From a virus, in IMG/VR virus record IMGVR_UViG_3300026136_000012, positions 1-32,300 of that record: 32,300 nucleotides of DNA, one strand, 5' to 3'. The stretch's first letter is position 1. The number at the start of each line of letters is the position of its first letter. The notes under the pieces are model-generated. The model did not search any database. It worked only from the letters and a program-made list of their open reading frames with translations, and was not told where the DNA came from. This document shows, piece after piece, positions 14,827 to 22,771 of this stretch. Made by a program: the position numbers and the translations under genes.

Positions 14827-16634
14827 CAAAAACCTATTCTTTAAAAGTAGAAACACAAGATAAAGAAGTAGATGAACTAAATAAGAAGTTACAAAAAACT
14901 GAAGATGACATTGGTAGTATTGAAGCTGCAGGTGATAAAATGACAGGTGGTCTAATATCAGGGTTTAAAGGTGCTGTTAAAGGTGTCAAGTCTATGGTAA
15001 TAGGTTTAAAAACAATGAGGGGTGCAATCATAGCTACAGGTATTGGTGCATTAGTTGTTTTAGTTGGTTCACTTACTGCTGCATTTACAAGTTCTGAAGA
15101 AGGGCAAAATAAACTTGCAAAAGCAATGGGTATGTTAGGTGCAGTTGTTTCTGTATTTACAGATAAACTAGCTGCACTAGGGCGTGGTCTTATAAACCTA
15201 TTTACTGAACCTGTTGAAACAATTAAAAACTTAGGTACAAGTATTAAAGAATTTGTAATGGATAAAGTAAATCAAGCGATAGAAAGTTTTGGTTTATTAG
15301 GTTCTGCATTAAAAAAATTGTTTTCAGGTGATTTTAAAGGTGCATTAAAAGATGCAGGGAATGGTATAATGGGATTAAATAAAGCCTTAAATCCTGCTGT
15401 AATGCTAACAGATGCATTAGTCAAAGGTACAAAAGAACTTGTAAAAGAAATGAATGAAGAAGCTAAAGCAGCAGGTAGAATAGCAGATCAAAGGGCATTA
15501 GCTGATAAGGTAGAAAGGCAATTAATAATAGATAGAGCAAAAGCAAATAGAGATAGGGCAGATTTATTAAATAAAGCAGTTGATAAAGAAAATTTTACTT
15601 TACAAGAAAGGATTAAATTTTTAGAAGAAGCAGGAAAAAAAGAAGATGAAATTACACAAAAAGAAATTGATGCAGCTAATTTAAGGCTACAAGCTAAGAT
15701 AGCAGAAAATGCATTAGGTGATTCTACAAAAGAAGATTTAGATGAAGAAGCTAATCTAAGGGCAAAACTTATAAACTTAGAACAGGCTAAATTAGCAAAG
15801 GCAAAAGAAGTTACTAGCCAAATTATAGGTCTTAAAAATGAAGAAGCTGCAGCACAAAAGGCTATTGATGACAAAGCAGCAGCAGATAAATTAGAAAGGG
15901 AAAAAGCAGAAGAAGAACGACAGGCTGCAATAGATGCAAAGCAAAAGGAACTTGAACAAATCAAAAAAGATGAAGAAGCTATTACATATGAACAAAAAGT
16001 ATTATTAGCACAAGAAAGGGCATTAGCAGAATTAGATGCATTAAATGCAACTGAAGAACAAAAAGCAGCCACTATATTATATTGGAATGGTAAAGTATTA
16101 GATGCACAGAAAAAAGATGCTAAAGAAAGGGAAAAACTAGAAAAAATAGAAAAAGATGCCAAGTTAAATATGGCTAAAGCTACATTTACAGGAATTGCTA
16201 ATTTATTAGGTGAAAATTCTAAAGCAGGTAAGGCTGCAGCAGCAGCAGCATCTTTGATAAACACATTTCAGGGTATTACAGCAGAACTTGCAACAAAAAC
16301 TGTTACACCTTTTGAATTTGGTATTAAACTTGCAAATATTGCTACTACAGCAGCTATAGGTTTTAAGTCAGTAAAAGATATTTTAGCTACAAATCCTGAT
16401 AATGCTAGTGGTGGTGGTGCTGCTGCTAGTCCTGTGTCAAGTGGTGGTTCAGCACCCCCTGCACCCCCTGCACCCCCTGCATTTAATATAGTAGGTACAA
16501 GTGGAACAGATCAATTAGCTGATGTAATTTCTGCACAAAATCAACAACCTGTACAAGCATTTGTTGTATCTAATGATGTATCAACAGCACAAGAATTAGA
16601 TAGAAACATTATTGAAGGTGCATCTATAGGATAA
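14814..16634 (+). CDS. Tail tape measure protein
   Basis: This 606-residue protein has the tape measure layout. The N-terminus is charged and helical (1-45), a hydrophobic segment lies at 70-91 (GAIIATGIGALVVLVGSLTA), a long Lys/Glu/Ala coiled coil runs about 205-445, and an Ala-rich hydrophobic region follows (about 475-525), with a Gly/Ser/Pro linker near 530-555. By the rule of about 0.15 nm per residue it would set a tail near 90 nm. It is followed by the head protease rather than by tail-tip genes, which lie upstream. Confidence 0.85.
   Translation: MATVTKTYSLKVETQDKEVDELNKKLQKTEDDIGSIEAAGDKMTGGLISGFKGAVKGVKSMVIGLKTMRGAIIATGIGALVVLVGSLTAAFTSSEEGQNKLAKAMGMLGAVVSVFTDKLAALGRGLINLFTEPVETIKNLGTSIKEFVMDKVNQAIESFGLLGSALKKLFSGDFKGALKDAGNGIMGLNKALNPAVMLTDALVKGTKELVKEMNEEAKAAGRIADQRALADKVERQLIIDRAKANRDRADLLNKAVDKENFTLQERIKFLEEAGKKEDEITQKEIDAANLRLQAKIAENALGDSTKEDLDEEANLRAKLINLEQAKLAKAKEVTSQIIGLKNEEAAAQKAIDDKAAADKLEREKAEEERQAAIDAKQKELEQIKKDEEAITYEQKVLLAQERALAELDALNATEEQKAATILYWNGKVLDAQKKDAKEREKLEKIEKDAKLNMAKATFTGIANLLGENSKAGKAAAAAASLINTFQGITAELATKTVTPFEFGIKLANIATTAAIGFKSVKDILATNPDNASGGGAAASPVSSGGSAPPAPPAPPAFNIVGTSGTDQLADVISAQNQQPVQAFVVSNDVSTAQELDRNIIEGASIG
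16452..16478 (+). repeat. Three tandem copies of GCACCCCCT
   Basis: Perfect 9-base units at 16452-16460, 16461-16469 and 16470-16478 encode repeated Ala-Pro-Pro in the tape measure linker. The C5 runs are prone to slippage, so copy number may vary among relatives. Confidence 0.85.
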
Positions 16635-16654
16635 ATACAAAATTATAAATTAAA

Positions 16655-16663
16655 TACGTTATA
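16655..16663 (+). promoter_or_regulatory. TACGTTATA element before head operon
   Basis: TACGTTATA ends 5 bases before the protease ATG at 16669. The preceding AAATTATAAATTAAA resembles the AT tract before the elements at 17455 and 20216. Confidence 0.5.
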
Positions 16664-16668
16664 TAGTT

Positions 16669-17268
16669 ATGAAAATAATAGAATTAGTATTAGGTGATAA
16701 TGAAGAAGTAGAAGAAAGTGGTATTGATGCCATTTCTATCGTTGAATCACCTGCTATAGAATCTGATTTTATAGCACTTAAAAACCAAGAAGTTAAGTTT
16801 GCTGAAATTAGTAAAGAAAAAAAGATACTATTAGGTGCTTTACTTATTCCAAACAAACCTATTTACAGAAATGATGATGGTGATGAATACTACATTTATT
16901 TTTCTCGTGATACAGTTGCGAAAGCAAGTCAAAAATACTTGACTATGGGTAAACAAAGTAATTCAACACTTGAACATTCAGAAGCATTAGAAGGTTTAAC
17001 ATTGGTTGAAAGTTGGTTAGTAGAAGATAAAGTACACGACAAGTCAGTAAAATATGGAATTGATGTTCCATTAGGAACTTGGATGGGTGCTGTAAAAGTT
17101 AATAATGATGAAATTTGGAATGAATATGTTAAAACAAATAAAGTTAGGGGTTTTTCTATTGAAGGCTTTTTTGCAGACAAAATGGAACGCCCTAAAGAGC
17201 AAATTGAAGAAAATTTATCAGAAGATGAAAAACTTATTCAAAAGATCAAGCAAATCTTAACACAATAA
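16669..17268 (+). CDS. Prohead protease, XkdF-like serine protease
   Basis: This 199-residue protein matches the XkdF/HK97-type prohead protease group: STLEHSEALEGLTLVESWLV (99-118) with candidate catalytic H103, a VPLGTWMGAVKVNNDEIW segment (133-150), and VRGFSIEGFFADK (159-171) with candidate Ser163. The enzyme would cleave scaffold and trim capsid protein during head maturation. The C-terminus is acidic and helical. Placement before the scaffold-like, decoration-like and capsid genes supports the call. Confidence 0.82.
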   Translation: MKIIELVLGDNEEVEESGIDAISIVESPAIESDFIALKNQEVKFAEISKEKKILLGALLIPNKPIYRNDDGDEYYIYFSRDTVAKASQKYLTMGKQSNSTLEHSEALEGLTLVESWLVEDKVHDKSVKYGIDVPLGTWMGAVKVNNDEIWNEYVKTNKVRGFSIEGFFADKMERPKEQIEENLSEDEKLIQKIKQILTQ

Positions 17269-17269
17269 A

Positions 17270-17431
17270 ATGCAATCAAATCACAATGATAAAAATTACA
17301 TTCCTAGTAGAAGCAGTCCACAGGGCAGTTCTAGGGGATGCCTTTGTAAAGATAGACCTGTTTATTCAAGGGAATGTTGTACAGGTGATATAATGGCACA
17401 AGGGATAGGTAATATTACTAGAATTACCTAA
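17270..17431 (+). CDS. Small Cys-rich protein with CC and AQGIG motif
   Basis: The frame from ATG 17270 to TAA 17429-17431 encodes 53 residues. RGCLCKDRPVYSRECCTGDI then MAQGIGNITRIT carries four cysteines (CxC and CC) and the AQGIG segment. Short proteins with a CLC...YSxxCC...AQGIG pattern are, from memory, widespread in Bacteroidota phages next to head genes, with no known function. It could be a zinc- or disulfide-stabilised virion component. One base separates it from the protease stop. Confidence 0.65.
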   Translation: MQSNHNDKNYIPSRSSPQGSSRGCLCKDRPVYSRECCTGDIMAQGIGNITRIT

Positions 17432-17453
17432 ATAATGCAAAATTTAAATTAAT

Positions 17454-17463
17454 AATCGTTATA
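17454..17463 (+). promoter_or_regulatory. AATCGTTATA, variant of the TACGTTATA element
   Basis: AATCGTTATA precedes the ATG at 17472 by 8 bases. It shares CGTTATATAA and the upstream AAATTTAAATTAAT tract with the element at 20216. Confidence 0.42.
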
Positions 17464-17471
17464 TAAATAGT

Positions 17472-18083
17472 ATGAAAAACACAGAAATTGTAAACCAAAT
17501 AAAAACCCTTCTAAATATCCAAGTGAATCTTGAAGATATGAAGTTAGAAAACGGAACTGTTGTTTCAGCAGAATCTTTTGAAAAAGGTAAAGAAATTTTT
17601 ATTGTAACTGATGATGAAAGGGTTGCAATGCCTGTAGGCGAATATCTACTTGAAGATGGTAGATTAGTAGTTGTACAAGAAGAAGGAATTATTGCTGATG
17701 TTAGAGAAGTATCTGATGAAGTTCCTGCAAAAGAAACTGCAGAAGGTGAAGAAATCACATCTGATTTAGCTGAAGAAGAAAAAGAAAAAGACAGCTATGA
17801 AGAAGAAGAAAAAGAAGAAGAAAAAATGGCAGATGTAGCTGATTGGGAAGGAATGGAAAAAAGAATCCAAAACCTTGAAGATGCTATTGCTGATTTAAAA
17901 GCAGATAAAGTAGAAGCATCTGTAAAGCCTAAATCAAGAACTGTAAAAGAAGAATTTTCTGAAGCAGCAGCAAAGCCAATTAAACATAATCCTGAAAGCA
18001 AATCTGCACCTACTAGAGTTTATGCAGAAAGTAAGGTAAAAACTACTTTAGATAGAGTATTAACAAAATTAAGTAAAAATTAA
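17472..18083 (+). CDS. Capsid scaffold-like acidic protein
   Basis: This 203-residue protein has a helical N-terminus, a beta-like middle (VVSAESFEKGKEIFIVTDDE, then VAMPVGEYLLEDGRLVVVQE), a very acidic stretch rich in Glu/Lys (about 95-120), and a coiled coil (MEKRIQNLEDAIADLKADKV, about 127-146), ending in a basic tail. Such composition between a prohead protease and the major capsid gene is typical of scaffold proteins, which the protease removes. Function is inferred from composition and context. Confidence 0.65.
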   Translation: MKNTEIVNQIKTLLNIQVNLEDMKLENGTVVSAESFEKGKEIFIVTDDERVAMPVGEYLLEDGRLVVVQEEGIIADVREVSDEVPAKETAEGEEITSDLAEEEKEKDSYEEEEKEEEKMADVADWEGMEKRIQNLEDAIADLKADKVEASVKPKSRTVKEEFSEAAAKPIKHNPESKSAPTRVYAESKVKTTLDRVLTKLSKN

Positions 18084-18094
18084 ATTAAAATAAT

Positions 18095-18514
18095 ATGCCA
18101 ACGTATAACTATTTATCAAATGACATTAGCTACAATCAAGTAGCACAAAAAACAGTTACAGCAACAGGTGATATTCCTGAACAAGATGCATCACAAGATA
18201 TTAATTGTGCAACTGATGGTTTAACATTAGGACTTCCTTTAATTACTTCAGGTAATTTAGGAATGACTGTTACATTCAGAAATACAGGTGCTGATGCAAA
18301 CAATACTGTTGTAGTTTCACCAAAAGCTACAAATAGAATTGTAGGAAGCATTGTAAAAGCATCTTCTGTATTTACAGCAAGTGGTGTTTTAGACAAAGAT
18401 TGCATCAACACAAAAGCAACATCTAAAAAAGGTGATTATGTAACTTTAAGAGCAGTAACACTAACTGATTGGTACATCATAGGTGGTGTAGGAATTTGGG
18501 CATCTGAATCATAA
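18095..18514 (+). CDS. Head decoration-like protein
   Basis: This 139-residue protein is small, beta-rich and mostly uncharged (SGNLGMTVTFRNTGADANNT, VVVSPKATNRIVGSIVKASS) and sits immediately before the major capsid gene. That is the usual place and size of capsid decoration or cement proteins. No specific family motif is recognised. An A-rich leader precedes the ATG. Confidence 0.6.
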   Translation: MPTYNYLSNDISYNQVAQKTVTATGDIPEQDASQDINCATDGLTLGLPLITSGNLGMTVTFRNTGADANNTVVVSPKATNRIVGSIVKASSVFTASGVLDKDCINTKATSKKGDYVTLRAVTLTDWYIIGGVGIWASES

Positions 18515-18538
18515 TATTAATTTATAAAAAAACAAGAA

Positions 18539-19519
18539 ATGAGTAATTTAAGAAAAACTAATCTAGGTACTGCAGTTGCAATTACTACTACGTATGCAGG
18601 TGAATTCGCAGGTGAATATATTGCTGCGGCTTTACTTTCTGCATCAACTATTGATGATGGTGGTTTAACTGTTAAACCTAATATTGCATACAAAGAAGTA
18701 ATCAAAAAACTAGCTACAGGTTCTTTAGTAAGTCCTGCAGGATGTGATTTTGATCCTAATTCATCAGTTACTTTAACTGAAAGAATTATACAGCCTACTG
18801 AACTACAAGTAAATTTGCAGTTATGTAAAAAGGATTTCGTGAACGATTGGGAAGCGCAGTCTATGGGTTATGGAATGGCACAAACTTTACCCCCAAAATT
18901 TAGCGACTTTATGATTGCTCACGTTGCAGCAGAAGTAGCACAATCAACAGAATTTAACATTTGGCAGGGTGATACAACAGCAGCAGTTCATAATTCATAT
19001 GATGGATTTGAAAAACTAATTGCAGCAGCAGCAGCAGCAGGTGATATCCCTGCAAGTCAGCAAATAGCAACAATTGGTGGTGGATTAAATGCAGGTAATA
19101 TTATCGCTGAACTTTCAAAAGTTGTTGATGCTATACCTTCAGCACTTTATGGCAAAGAAGATTTGTTTATTTACATTCCTTCAAGTGCAGCTAAATTTTA
19201 TGTTCAAGCATTAGGAGGATTTGCAGCAAATGGTTTAGGTGCTAATGGTACAAATGCACAAGGAACACAATGGTGGAACAATGGTTCACTTACTGTGAAT
19301 GGTGTAAAAATCTTTGTATGTCCGGGAATGTCTAATGACAAAATGTATGCTGCACAAAGAAGTAACCTATATTTCGGTACAGGATTGCTAAACAATATGC
19401 AAGAAGTTCGTGTTCTAGATATGCAAGATTTAGATGGATCAAACAATGTACGTATGGTGATGCGATTCACAGCAGGGGTACAGTTTGGTGTAGCATCAGA
19501 CATAGTAGAATACGCTTAA
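18539..19519 (+). CDS. Major capsid protein (HK97-like)
   Basis: This 326-residue protein has the look of a flavobacterial phage major capsid: an Ala/Gly-rich N-terminal arm, ERIIQPTELQVNLQLCKKDF (E-loop region), WEAQSMGYGMAQTLPPKFSD, GKEDLFIYIPSSAAKFYVQA, VNGVKIFVCPGMSNDKMYAA and the terminal MRFTAGVQFGVASDIVEYA. The closing P-domain-like strands fit the HK97 fold. CpG dinucleotides are far denser here than in the tail genes. It is followed by a G4 hairpin. The call rests on size, neighbours and pattern. Confidence 0.82.
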   Translation: MSNLRKTNLGTAVAITTTYAGEFAGEYIAAALLSASTIDDGGLTVKPNIAYKEVIKKLATGSLVSPAGCDFDPNSSVTLTERIIQPTELQVNLQLCKKDFVNDWEAQSMGYGMAQTLPPKFSDFMIAHVAAEVAQSTEFNIWQGDTTAAVHNSYDGFEKLIAAAAAAGDIPASQQIATIGGGLNAGNIIAELSKVVDAIPSALYGKEDLFIYIPSSAAKFYVQALGGFAANGLGANGTNAQGTQWWNNGSLTVNGVKIFVCPGMSNDKMYAAQRSNLYFGTGLLNNMQEVRVLDMQDLDGSNNVRMVMRFTAGVQFGVASDIVEYA

Positions 19520-19535
19520 TTAATAATCATCTAAA

Positions 19536-19559
19536 GGGGATTGACATTGTTTAATCCCC
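19536..19559 (+). other. Intergenic hairpin GGGGATT/AATCCCC after capsid gene
   Basis: GGGGATT (19536-19542) and AATCCCC (19553-19559) form a 7-bp stem around a 10-base loop. No T tract follows, so it is more likely a partial terminator or an mRNA 3'-end stabiliser that sets capsid expression above downstream genes. Confidence 0.6.
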
Positions 19560-19581
19560 AATAGAATAAAACATATAATCG

Positions 19582-20133
19582 ATGGCTTGTACATTAACTA
19601 CAGGACGTAAAGTCCCTTGTAAATCAGCATTTGGTGGAATCAAAAGTGTATATTTTGCAGATTTTGCATCATCAGCTACAACAGGAATTACTGCTGTAAC
19701 AATTGATAATACAACAAAAGAAGCAACTATTACAAATGGTTCACCTGCACCGACTTGGTTTGAATATGATGTAAAAGGTAATTCTAGTTTAGAAACTACA
19801 GTAACAAGTAGTCGTGAAAATGGAACAACTTTTTATACACAAACTTTAAATCTTACATTAACTTATTTAGATGCTAAAACACAAGCAGAATTGCAAACTT
19901 TAGCACTAGGTAGACCATATATCATTGTACAAGATTACTATGGAAATCATTTTCTATGTGGTTTTGAAAATGGAATGGAATGTACAGGTGGAACAGTAGT
20001 AACAGGAGCCGCTGCAGGCGATTTGAGCGGCTTTACTTTAGTGTTTGAAGGTATGGAAGAAACTGCACCATATTTCTTGGCACCTGCATCAGTTCCTACA
20101 CCAAGCACTACACAGGTAGATCCAACTGCTTAA
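19582..20133 (+). CDS. Major tail (tube) protein
   Basis: This 183-residue beta-rich protein begins CTLTTGRKVPCKSAFGGIKS and contains TVTSSRENGTTFYTQTLNLT followed by LTYLDAKTQAELQTL, then GRPYIIVQDYYGNHFLCGFE and DLSGFTLVFEGMEETAPYFL. This is the usual pattern of major tail proteins in flavobacterial siphoviruses. It builds the tail tube around the tape measure. It lies after the capsid gene and ends just before a strong terminator. A GC-rich patch at 20008-20032 stands out from the surrounding sequence. Confidence 0.72.
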   Translation: MACTLTTGRKVPCKSAFGGIKSVYFADFASSATTGITAVTIDNTTKEATITNGSPAPTWFEYDVKGNSSLETTVTSSRENGTTFYTQTLNLTLTYLDAKTQAELQTLALGRPYIIVQDYYGNHFLCGFENGMECTGGTVVTGAAAGDLSGFTLVFEGMEETAPYFLAPASVPTPSTTQVDPTA

Positions 20134-20156
20134 TACAATTAACCAAAATAAAAATC

Positions 20157-20184
20157 AAGCATCCTATATGGGTGCTTTTTTTTT
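20157..20184 (+). terminator. Rho-independent terminator after capsid/tail-tube genes
   Basis: AAGCATCC (20157-20164) pairs with GGGTGCTT (20170-20177) with one T-G wobble and loop TATAT, running into nine T's (20176-20184). It closes the head/tail-tube operon. Confidence 0.87.
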
Positions 20185-20215
20185 GCATAAATCTTTTACA
20201 AATTTAAATTAATTC

Positions 20216-20224
20216 TACGTTATA
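20216..20224 (+). promoter_or_regulatory. TACGTTATA element before portal operon
   Basis: TACGTTATA ends 6 bases before the ATG at 20231 and follows AAATTTAAATTAAT, shared with the element at 17455. It is the only promoter-like signal between the terminator and the portal operon. Confidence 0.5.
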
Positions 20225-20230
20225 TAAGTA

Positions 20231-20662
20231 ATGATTGTATTAACCACTTCAGCACAAGAACAACAGTTATCTGTAATCCCTAGAGATTATACAGATGAAT
20301 TTACTTTTGATATTAGGGATGATTCAACTAATGTTACAGTTAAATACAATGTAACTAATGCAGCTACAGTAGGCAACTATTTAAACTTTGGTATTGTTTT
20401 TTCGCCTATCTTAGTGGAAAATCATTTTTATGATTTATCAATGTATATTGATTACAATTATTGGAATACTAATAATAGTTTTTGGAATTTATATGATATA
20501 CTTTGGGAATTAGATTCTAATTATAAAGAAGAAGTTTACAAAGATAGAATATTCTGTACTGATCAGGATATTGACCAATTAAACGACAATGATTATTACC
20601 AATTAAATAAAGGTCAATATATCACATATAATGGTAATGATAACACATATTTAGTAATATGA
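20231..20662 (+). CDS. Unknown virion-associated protein before portal
   Basis: This 143-residue protein is beta-rich with many Tyr, Asn and Asp residues. VENHFYDLSMYIDYNYW and VYKDRIFCTDQDIDQLNDND resemble segments of a conserved flavobacterial phage protein of unknown function found near tail-tube or portal genes. The stop overlaps the portal start (ATGA). A structural role is likely by context only. Confidence 0.6.
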   Translation: MIVLTTSAQEQQLSVIPRDYTDEFTFDIRDDSTNVTVKYNVTNAATVGNYLNFGIVFSPILVENHFYDLSMYIDYNYWNTNNSFWNLYDILWELDSNYKEEVYKDRIFCTDQDIDQLNDNDYYQLNKGQYITYNGNDNTYLVI

Positions 20663-22761
20663 GAAAAAGAGATAATAAAGGCAGGTTTGTTACAAACAAA
20701 AAAGCAGGTCAATATGGATTTGTCAATTTAGCAGCCTATACAAGTCCTGAAATTAAAGAAGTAAAGGGTAAAAAATGGATTGAATACGGTGAAGATAATA
20801 ATTACTTTCAATATTTAATTGATAGATATAATACTTCACCTACTAATAATGCAGCTATAAATGGTGTTTCACAAGCCATATATGGAAAAGGATTAAATGC
20901 TTTAGATTCTAGTACAAAACCTAATGAATATGCACAAATGGTTTCTTTATTTAAAAAAGAAATGGTTAGAAAGTTGTGTTATGATTTAAAATTAATGGGA
21001 CAATGTGCTGTTCAAGTAATTTATTCAAAAGATAGAAAAAAGATAGCACAATTAGAACATTTTCCTGTTGAAACATTAAGAGCAGAAAAAATGAATGATG
21101 AAGGCATTGTTCCTGCTTATTATTATTGGAAAGATTGGGCAACTATTAGAATGGGTGATGAACCCCTTAGAATACCTGCTTTTGGTACTTCTAAAGAAGC
21201 TATAGAAATATATTATATAAGACCATACAAGCCTTCATTTTACTATTATAGTCCTGTTGATTATCAGGGATGTTTACAATACGCTGAACTCGAATCTGAA
21301 ATTAGCAATTATCACATAAATAACATTAAATCAGGTCTTAGTCCTACAATGATGATTTCCTTTAATAACGGAATTCCAAATCAACAAGAAAGACAATTGC
21401 TAGAAAGTAAGATTGCACAGAAATTTACAGGAAGTTCTAACGCAGGGAAATTTATACTTGCATTTAACGATTCAAAAGAACAAGAAGCAACATTAACACC
21501 TGTACAATTAAGTGATGCACATAATCAATATCAGTTTTTATCTGACGAAAGCAGCAATAAAATACTTGTTGGTCATAGAATTGTAAGTCCATTTTTATTA
21601 GGAATAAGAACAGCAACAGGTTTTTCAAGTAATGCTGATGAAATTAAAAATGCATCCATACTTATGGATAATTCAGTTATTCGACCATTCCAAGAATTGT
21701 TGATTGATTGTTTTGACCATTTACTATCATACAATGATATTGCTTTAAAGCTGTATTTTACAACATTACAACCATTAGAATTTACTGATGTAGATACTTC
21801 AATACAAAGCAAAGAAGAAATTGAAGAAGAAACAGGAATTGAAATGTCTAAGGTTCAATTAGATAAAGTAATTGATGGTAAACAAGCCTATGATACTAAA
21901 GAAGAAGCTATTGCAATAGCAGAAGCAAATGGTTGTGGTGGTTATCACGAACACGAAGTAGAAGGTGTAACATATTATATGCCTTGTGAAGATCACGATA
22001 CTGCACTAAAAAAGCCTTGTTGGGATGGCTATGAACAATATGGAACTAAAATAAAAGATGGTAAAGAAGTTCCCAATTGTGTAAAAATGGCTACTACATT
22101 ATCAAAAGAAGAAGAATATAATGTAATTGGTTCATTGCAAGAAAGTGCAAAAGCTATGGGTGATGAATGGGTTGTAGTAGATGAAGTAGATGCAGATCAT
22201 CCTTATAGTAATGAAGATTGGGCAAACTATTTAATTAAAGAAAAACCAAAAAGCATATTATCTAGAATCAGAAAGGCAGTTAGTTTAGTAGGTGCAACTG
22301 ATTATAATGTTGGTAGTGTAAATAATGGTAGTGAACCAAGTAGATTGGATTCAAAAAATGGTTTATACAAGATTAGGTATAAATATGCTAGGGGGATGTC
22401 AGGTGATCCATCTAAATCTAGGGGATTCTGTAAAAAAATGATGCAACTTACACAATTGGGTGTTGTATGGAGAATTGAAGATATAGATAATGCAAGTTAT
22501 GCTGCAGATGTTAATGTACAATTTAGACATAAACCTAGTTTACGTTATGATATTTTTACTTTAAAAGGCGGTATATATTGCCAACATAAATGGGTTAAAG
22601 TTTTATATAGATTAGCTAGTAATACAGAAGTATCTGATAATTTAGGTAATTACAATAAAACTAGAACAATCCCAAAAAGCTATATAAAAAATCCTGTAGG
22701 AAGCAAAAAGGCTGCTATACCAACAGATAAACAATCAGGAAGGGGAAAATATCCAAGTTAA
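20659..22761 (+). CDS. Portal protein with C-terminal Cys/His modules
   Basis: Residues about 1-375 are portal-like (GEDNNYFQYLIDRYNTSPTN, GVSQAIYGKGLNALD, KILVGHRIVSPFLLG, FSSNADEIKNASILMDNSVI). Three added pieces follow. Residues 411-448 hold C426, H430, H432, C443 and H446 (GGYHEHEVEGVTYYMPCEDH). Residues 453-475 read CWDGYEQYG...VPNCV. Residues 567-653 end YDIFTLKGGIYCQHKWVKVL. Such modules recur in phage structural proteins and could bind metal. At 700 residues the protein is much longer than the portal core. The portal forms the DNA gate and terminase docking ring. Confidence 0.8.
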   Translation: MRKRDNKGRFVTNKKAGQYGFVNLAAYTSPEIKEVKGKKWIEYGEDNNYFQYLIDRYNTSPTNNAAINGVSQAIYGKGLNALDSSTKPNEYAQMVSLFKKEMVRKLCYDLKLMGQCAVQVIYSKDRKKIAQLEHFPVETLRAEKMNDEGIVPAYYYWKDWATIRMGDEPLRIPAFGTSKEAIEIYYIRPYKPSFYYYSPVDYQGCLQYAELESEISNYHINNIKSGLSPTMMISFNNGIPNQQERQLLESKIAQKFTGSSNAGKFILAFNDSKEQEATLTPVQLSDAHNQYQFLSDESSNKILVGHRIVSPFLLGIRTATGFSSNADEIKNASILMDNSVIRPFQELLIDCFDHLLSYNDIALKLYFTTLQPLEFTDVDTSIQSKEEIEEETGIEMSKVQLDKVIDGKQAYDTKEEAIAIAEANGCGGYHEHEVEGVTYYMPCEDHDTALKKPCWDGYEQYGTKIKDGKEVPNCVKMATTLSKEEEYNVIGSLQESAKAMGDEWVVVDEVDADHPYSNEDWANYLIKEKPKSILSRIRKAVSLVGATDYNVGSVNNGSEPSRLDSKNGLYKIRYKYARGMSGDPSKSRGFCKKMMQLTQLGVVWRIEDIDNASYAADVNVQFRHKPSLRYDIFTLKGGIYCQHKWVKVLYRLASNTEVSDNLGNYNKTRTIPKSYIKNPVGSKKAAIPTDKQSGRGKYPS

Positions 22762-22771
22762 AAAATAAGAT

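Noticed and set aside
15488-16264. Long minus-strand open frame (258 codons) opposite the tape measure
   Set aside because: It is the antisense of a Lys/Glu/Ala-rich coiled coil, which rarely creates stops on the other strand. The product is low-complexity Ser/Ala/Phe and has no neighbours on that strand.
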